A stretch of DNA of 64,000 nucleotides from Ceratodon purpureus (taxonomy: Eukaryota > Streptophyta > Bryopsida > Pseudoditrichales > Ditrichaceae), in NCBI GenBank assembly GCA_014871385.1, contig CM026426.1, forward strand, positions 21,899,408-21,963,407, given 5' to 3'. The position numbers and the translations under genes were made by a program. Shown in pieces: positions 58,750 through 64,000 of the stretch (position 1 is its first letter; the number at the start of each line of letters is the position of its first letter). Below the pieces are notes generated by a model. The model did no database searches. It saw nothing but the letters and a program-made list of their open reading frames with translations, and was not told where the DNA came from.

Positions 58750-61700
58750 ATGGCAGTTCTAAGTGAACTGATCATTCGCCGCTCTCGCCAGATCCAGCAC
58801 CTTAGGTACTCTTCATTAAATCAAGAGATTGAGATTCCGGAGTTGGAGCTGGCCATGGCGATTAAGCTAGCGGAGGGTAGCATTCACATGAAGCGCATAG
58901 ATTCGAAGGGGGCGATTTGTGGGATCCACTAGTTAGAGTCAAGGGATGGATAGTCTGTGTTCAATTTGCCAGTTACGCATGGCGGCTCCTTTATTCTCTT
59001 TGGAGATGAGCAGAGTCACCCGCGTCCAACTGACCCCACGCGTCCCGCTAGGACTCCTACTCCCATGGCTCAGCTAGAAACTACATCCTTGAAGTTCCTA
59101 AATTCCAAAAGCGAGTCCTCGCGTTGCAGCCTGGAATTCCACGGAGCTTTCACAATGTATCGGAATGACAAAGCAGGGCATCAAGGAAGTCTCTCCATGG
59201 ACAATTTCCCGGTGGAATGCATTGGTGACATGGCTACTGATTCTATGCGATCTGATCCCATCATTGGTACCCCGCATCCAGAGTGTGCGTCTCCAATTAT
59301 TGGGCTTGAATGTACATCTCCTACATTTGAAGAGACTGACGAACGCATTAACGTACTGATGGAGCATGGACACGATCTTCATATTTCCAATACAAGAGAG
59401 CAAGCAATAATGTCCCACTCTAATGCTTCGTCGCCGATGGCTGCAATGGCTGCGAACAAGGAGTCGCCTATTCCGGGAGAATTATCGATCATTCCGCTAT
59501 TGCTGGACCTCAACGCCCGCGGTTGTACAGGTGAATTTGCTACCAACCCTTTTGAGGATTTTGCAAAAACAAACTGCAAGTATTTACCGAAGGATTACGA
59601 TGGCAATCATATATTTGAAGTTCCACCTATATTTGGGGATGATACAATCTCGACCGATATATCTTTCGACGGCCATCCATGGGTTAAATCCAACTGTTAC
59701 AAGTCGAAGCGCTTGGATGATGCCGGAGTTCGAGTTCGCAAATCATTCTGCGCCGGCGCATTTTGCTGCACGGATCCGGATTGCAGCCACATTGAACTCC
59801 ACGGTTCAGCCAATACGCTTTACAGGGAGGGAAGATGTCAGACGAGGCCAAAAGCCGGAGATATTCCATTGGACGGGAATTGGAGGTGCTCCTTCTGTCG
59901 ATGGACACCATCCTGTGTAAGTCAGTGTTCAAGTATTCTTTGGATTGTTAACCTAATTCACACCGATATACACGTGCTGTAGTCCATACAGGAGTGCACA
60001 GCCATCCATCCCCTCCCGGGAGAAGCCGGGTCGCATATGCCAAAATGACAGACACAATTCACCGATTCCTTGATGACCTGCCATGGCTCATGAATGCGCC
60101 GGGGTGGGTGGGATTTCGATGTGCACATCGGAATTTTTTGGATTTGATTATGCAGACCAAATCAGTCCAAGAGCAAGAATTACTAACAGAGGGGCAACTT
60201 ATGGACCTCTTAGAGAATGCTCCACCATATCACGACAAAGGCCGAGTGAAGTACGCGGTTACGATGTTCAAGTCCGACCAAGAGCATTGTATCTTCGCAC
60301 TGAAGAGATTTTCTCGGTACAGTTAAATTCAATATAGTCATTTTCCAGGCCAGTCTCACAAGGGCGTAAAGTTTGTGTTCAAAATGTCGACGGTGGGCAT
60401 CGGAAGCGGTGTCGCTCTTGTCAATCGCTTGACAAGTGGTGACTTCAAAGATAGCTTTGTCATGTTTGATCATATTAAAAGAGTTCATCAATGGACAACT
60501 ATGGCTGCTCACGTAGATGACCATAATGTAGGCCGGCTACTTACAATAGCAGTTTGCGAGATGGAGCTGGAGAACACTGAAAACCAGGTCAAGTTCTGAG
60601 AGCTCCTTAACGAAACCGTAATTACTAGTGGGCAAGCGAAGCCAAAGTTTAAGGGATTTATGGCTGATGCCGCACCGGCAAACTACAACGCAGTGAAGAT
60701 AGTTTATGGTACCTTAGATGGGCTCGGCAGCGAGCTTCACGGTGAAGAAGTAGCCTTAAACCCTAACGACCCAATCCTGCGTACTTGTTACTTCCACTTT
60801 GTCCAGAGCATCCATGATCATTCTAACAAGTGGGTATTAGAAAAGTACCAAACCCATCATACCGAGATGTGCAAGCGGTGGGCTAGAGCTCCGACCAACG
60901 AGGAATTTCTTGAGATTGGGGAAGAGCTTCAAACGTGGTGGACGGATTCTAGTGCAACACAAAGACAACATTTGCGATATGCATGGGTGGATGACATGGT
61001 GGATGGCAAGACGCACACTTTTCGCGTACCACCATCTGAACGAGCTTGACCTTGACCTAGAAAGCGAGGCACTTGTCCCCAACACAAACTTGTGCGAGCC
61101 AGTTCACAGTTCAATGTGGGCCACATCCGCAAGCGAACTCAAGGTTAAAATGGATTTGTACACTGTTTGTGCAGAGGATATGACTTGTTAGAATTATAAC
61201 AAGTTGGGAATGGAACTAGAGGGGGAAATGGACAGAATGCAGAATGTTAGATTCACTTCAAAGGCTAGGAAGCGGAGAGTGGCCCGCTCTCACAGACCTG
61301 ACAAAGACAGTCGCACAATTCGGAAACCGCTAAGATATCAGCCACCATCCAATCCTGACCTCGTGTCTCCAGGACATAGGCGGGGTCGTCGAATCGGGAC
61401 GAAGGGAGTAGGACAGCCGACCCCAGTTGAACAAGAACTGACCTTCCCAAAAACCGTCCCCAGTCATTCCCAGCCGGCGAATGCCGAACCGGCGACTCTA
61501 CCACCATCGACAACCGCACAGGCGCCGCCGGATTTTGCTCCAAGAACCAGCCGTCCAGACACCGCGCATCGAATGGCGCCGGCGCCACGATCCCATCATG
61601 ACAACTTCAGTTCTATGCCTCTCTCACCATCGGTTCATCCAGCGGCCCCATTGTCCACAACTCAGTTCAATCAACACACCTCGATGCCTGCGATCCCAAG

Positions 61701-63484
61701 ATCAGCGACGTTTTTGACGTCAACTCAGAACACGCCTAACCTGTCTCATCATTGGAGATTTGCAACTTCAGAGCGGGCCTTTGCGCCATCGCCCTTTCCT
61801 CAATACCAGCCCGACCCAATCTACAGTCAGGGTCTGACATCTACCCCACCCTCGGTGGAGCCATTTTCCTCACGGAGTGCGGGCATTTCTAATCAACGCT
61901 TCATTTCCACAGCTCCTAGTGAAATGGCGCCGGCGCCATTACGTGATCATCAAGGATATGGACTGCAGTCGGTGGATGGTTCTCGGTCGCGGTATCCAGA
62001 TGGTCCACCAATATTTCCAAACGCCTCGCCAAGCGGTATGGACGGACAGGTAATGCCCGAAACTAGACCATACACCTGGGGAACTGAAGACCAGAATCGA
62101 TCGACCTTGCCCGAGCAAACTAGTCAGACCCAAGGAGGTTGTTACACAAACCTTGCTTCCACGTCGAGGATGATGAGCCAAACTACTCCTAATCGTCAAT
62201 TGGCCAATTCGATTACACCACCGAGGTGGGAATCCACTGATTTCCCGTCTGTGGGACCATACCCATCCAGACCACATCATCCAATCACTGATCCGTTGAC
62301 ACCTTAGCGCTGGGAGCTAAGCGGTCAACCGGATATTGGTGTTTACTTGGCCACTGCACCACATCAATCTTCTGGAAGTGTGATGCAACCTAGTTCGGGT
62401 GGTTGGGTTGAATTCCCCGCCAATTATGTCTCACCCTATATGTATCAATCAAATTCTAACTCGATGGCACCTCCTGGTGAAAGGAGGGACATACGGCACT
62501 TTGACCAGAGTCGTTTTCAAGCAGAGAGGTTGATCGGGACACCTCCAGGATTCCCGAGTAAGAACACCAACCAGCCTCCTCCTGCCGTTCAGTTTGGATT
62601 TCCCGTAATCGAGAGAGATACAGATCACAAGCAATGGGCGATCCGAAGATGTCTTCCACATGAGAATCCAAGGTGTGCCGCAGTGGTACTTCGGAACGGG
62701 CGCTGGGATACCAGCGGTCGAAGCATCAAGCCCGATGTCAATTCGACTTTTGCTGCACCCTGTTTTTATGGCTGTAGCGAGGTCCGTTACAAGAAGAGTT
62801 TTCAAAACTTCTGGTTCTGTGCAACGTCCATAACAGAGTGCGTGAGCTCTGACCACGTCCAGCAGTTAAAGGGAGGAAAGCCACCTCGCCTACCGCAAAT
62901 CTGGCCCGTGGAAACAGGAACTCAACTTTCTACTTCCGAGGCGTCTTCATTAGGAGCCGCGGGTTTTTCTTTGGTAGAGAGGCCAAGGTCTCATGACGGT
63001 ATGGCAAGCAGGTCGCTGGGCCGACATCCTGCTGAGTTGAATCAACCAAGGCAGCCTCACGATGATCCTCAAAAGGAGACCTTTGCGACGGTGTGGCAAG
63101 CGCATAAACAGAAGATCGATCACTGAAGCCGCGGAGAGCCGTCGCAAGGAAGGGTTAATGATGCGAGCGCACGTTCAGCTGCTCGACCAGGACGAGTCCA
63201 ATAGCATGTACCAATTTGCTTTGCACACTATTTCCAAAACTTTTAACAAGCCTGTAACTTATCGAATTTTGATATGTGAAACTCTAGCCTGTACCTGCGA
63301 ATTCTTCGTTAGTAGCATTGCTGACACCAGGGCTGGTCACTTCTTCATGACATGCAAACACATGTACTATTTATATAATGTCTTTTTTGGGTTGCCATTG
63401 ACGGACGAACGACCACATCAAGCTACTCTAAGTAGGGTCGAAGTCGACAACATCATCAGAACGTGGAAGTGCCATAGTTGTTGA
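58750..63484 (+). pseudogene. MULE-like transposase with GCM/WRKY-like and SWIM zinc regions
   Basis: Plus-strand gene, several exons. The N-terminal frame from 58750 has two TAG stops near 58930 and 58945, and a long unstructured part. A Cys/His region follows: FCAGAFCCTDPDCSHIELHG, NWRCSFCRWTPS, then (after an intron at about 59920-59983) HTGVHSHPSPPG, a WRKY-GCM1-type metal site. The DDE core has SFVMFDHIKRVHQWTTMAAH, FKGFMADAAPANYNAVKIVY, RTCYFHFVQSIHD and, in another frame, VPNTNLCEPVHSSMW, with a stop near 60598 and a frameshift near 61020. A 370-residue Pro/Ser-rich linker (61204-62307) contains two MAPAP words, then TAG. Next is a C4-like region (PCFYGCSEVRYKKSFQNF, WFCATSITEC). A frameshift near 63100 leads to the SWIM finger (CTCEFFVSSIADTRAGHF, CKHMYYLY) and the stop at 63484. 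Not functional as it stands. Confidence 0.7.
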
Positions 63485-63798
63485 GCAAACCTCAATGAGA
63501 GTTCAGGACATTTGGATTTGCGCCGACGCCAAGTGATGAGCAGATCCCGTATCATGTAGTACTGCCTTTGTAGAAGTAGCCTGCCTCGAATATCAATGTA
63601 CCTGTGCAATCTTAATAAATAAAGACAACTTATCCTTCGCAGTCATCCCATAATGAAAAGCACAGACCACCTTCATGCTTATTAGTCATGACCTCGGCAA
63701 TGCCACATCCCCTCATTGCTGAAGCACTACTATTTATCCTCTTAACCAAGTTCGATGACTTTAGTAGTATAAGATCGTCTCTAGGTTTACCTAATATG
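63485..63798. other. 3' flank of the MULE-like gene
   Basis: Non-coding. It contains an AATAAATAAA polyadenylation-like word at about 63611-63624 and the last palindrome variant at 63519-63531, which may mark the right subterminal region of the element. Confidence 0.4.
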
Positions 63799-63963
63799 AT
63801 ATCTCACCCTCCATGGAAAACCCAACCTGGTTAAAAATAGACATTTGGGACCCTATCATCAAAATTGTAGTCTACTCATAAAACTAAATTTCTGAATGAT
63901 TTAGCAAAAAAATTCAAAATTCTATTTTAAACCAGTTTGGTTTTTCCATGGAGGGTGAGATAT
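63799..63963. mobile_element. 165-bp foldback MITE
   Basis: The left arm begins ATATCTCACCCTCCATGGAA and the right arm is its reverse complement. Arms of about 40 bp differ at a few positions, around a loop of about 80 bp. TA at both edges would fit a TA target duplication, with ends TCTCACCCTCC, reminiscent of Stowaway-type MITEs. It lies just outside the MULE-like gene. Confidence 0.7.
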
Positions 63964-64000
63964 GCTATCTTCATGTTTTTCTGAGCGAATTCATTTAATG

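Larger units (their letters stand above)
46592..63531. repeat. Dispersed 14-bp palindrome TGGCGCCGGCGCCA
   Basis: Exact copies lie at 51831-51844, 61574-61587 and 61925-61938. Single-mismatch copies are at 46592-46605, 49215-49228 and 53399-53412. More diverged ones are at about 51690, 56973, 57080, 57300, 59749 (TGCGCCGGCGCA) and 63519-63531. Most are preceded by A-A-A or A-A, making AATGGCGCC. They occur in introns, exons and intergenic DNA of both divergent genes. I noticed no full copy before 46.5 kb. They look like protein-binding or methylation sites of one element. Confidence 0.65.

Noticed and set aside
1..64000. Stop-codon reassignment (TAG read as an amino acid)
   Set aside because: In-frame TAGs occur, but TAA, TGA and frameshifts also interrupt the same element genes, and intact frames end normally. 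Decay explains the pattern better.
1..64000. CRISPR arrays, rRNA genes or bacterial operons
   Set aside because: No regularly spaced repeat-spacer array, rRNA-like stretch or tight same-strand gene run with ribosome-binding sites is present. The splice signals show eukaryotic DNA.

Overview
The window looks like transposon-dense nuclear DNA of a streptophyte (plant lineage). Three things suggest this: short AT-rich introns with GT..AG borders, a telo-box (AAACCCTAAA type) at 778-790, and plant-type CACTA/TNP2, Ty1/copia, piggyBac-like, MULE-like and LINE sequences. A LINE whose C-terminus resembles those of green algae, and ParB-like proteins I cannot match to a flowering-plant family, lean towards a charophyte, bryophyte or lycophyte. 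I cannot name the species. I see no rRNA, convincing tRNA, CRISPR array, organellar segment or bacterial operon. Nearly every coding region belongs to a mobile element, and most carry in-frame stops or frameshifts.

Layout. 1-1.85 kb is non-coding, with a telo-box and a very G-rich block. 1.85-8.8 kb is a decayed CACTA element: a TNP2 transposase remnant on the minus strand and a divergent accessory gene on the plus strand. 10.2-10.7 kb holds two families of GC-rich hairpin repeats, one with its loop inverted between copies. 10.8-13.9 kb is a decayed multi-exon gene with RNA polymerase II CTD-like heptads and a ParB-like EGNH motif. 14.3-14.7 kb is an orphan minus-strand exon, and 15.4-16.5 kb a piggyBac-like remnant. 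16.5-22.2 kb is mostly featureless. 22.3-32 kb has several decayed genes of unknown family, including a DDE-like transposase remnant (29.2-31.4 kb) and a coiled-coil/Cys-rich protein, with many TTGCCA/TGCTGCCAGCA-like words. 32.3-46.3 kb is a second CACTA element with the same divergent layout. A very young Ty1/copia element (39,835-45,509; two LTR mismatches; 5-bp target duplication) sits in an intron of its accessory gene and carries an extra antisense ORF.

46.5-63.5 kb is the most unusual part. A 5'-truncated LINE lies at its left. To the right, two divergent genes share an intergenic region at about 58.14-58.75 kb. The plus-strand gene (58.75-63.48 kb) is a MULE-like transposase with zinc-binding regions at both ends. 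The minus-strand gene (58.14-50.62 kb, many exons) joins a ParB-like DGNHR domain to a beta-class DNA N4/N6 methyltransferase domain, whose motif IV reads DTPD instead of DPPY. A 14-bp palindrome, TGGCGCCGGCGCCA, and close variants recur through this segment; I did not notice full copies elsewhere. My hypothesis is a large MULE-type transposon carrying a DNA-methyltransferase-derived accessory protein, with the palindrome as a candidate binding or methylation site. A 946-bp MITE with terminal inverted repeats lies within the methyltransferase gene, and a 165-bp MITE lies at 63.8 kb.
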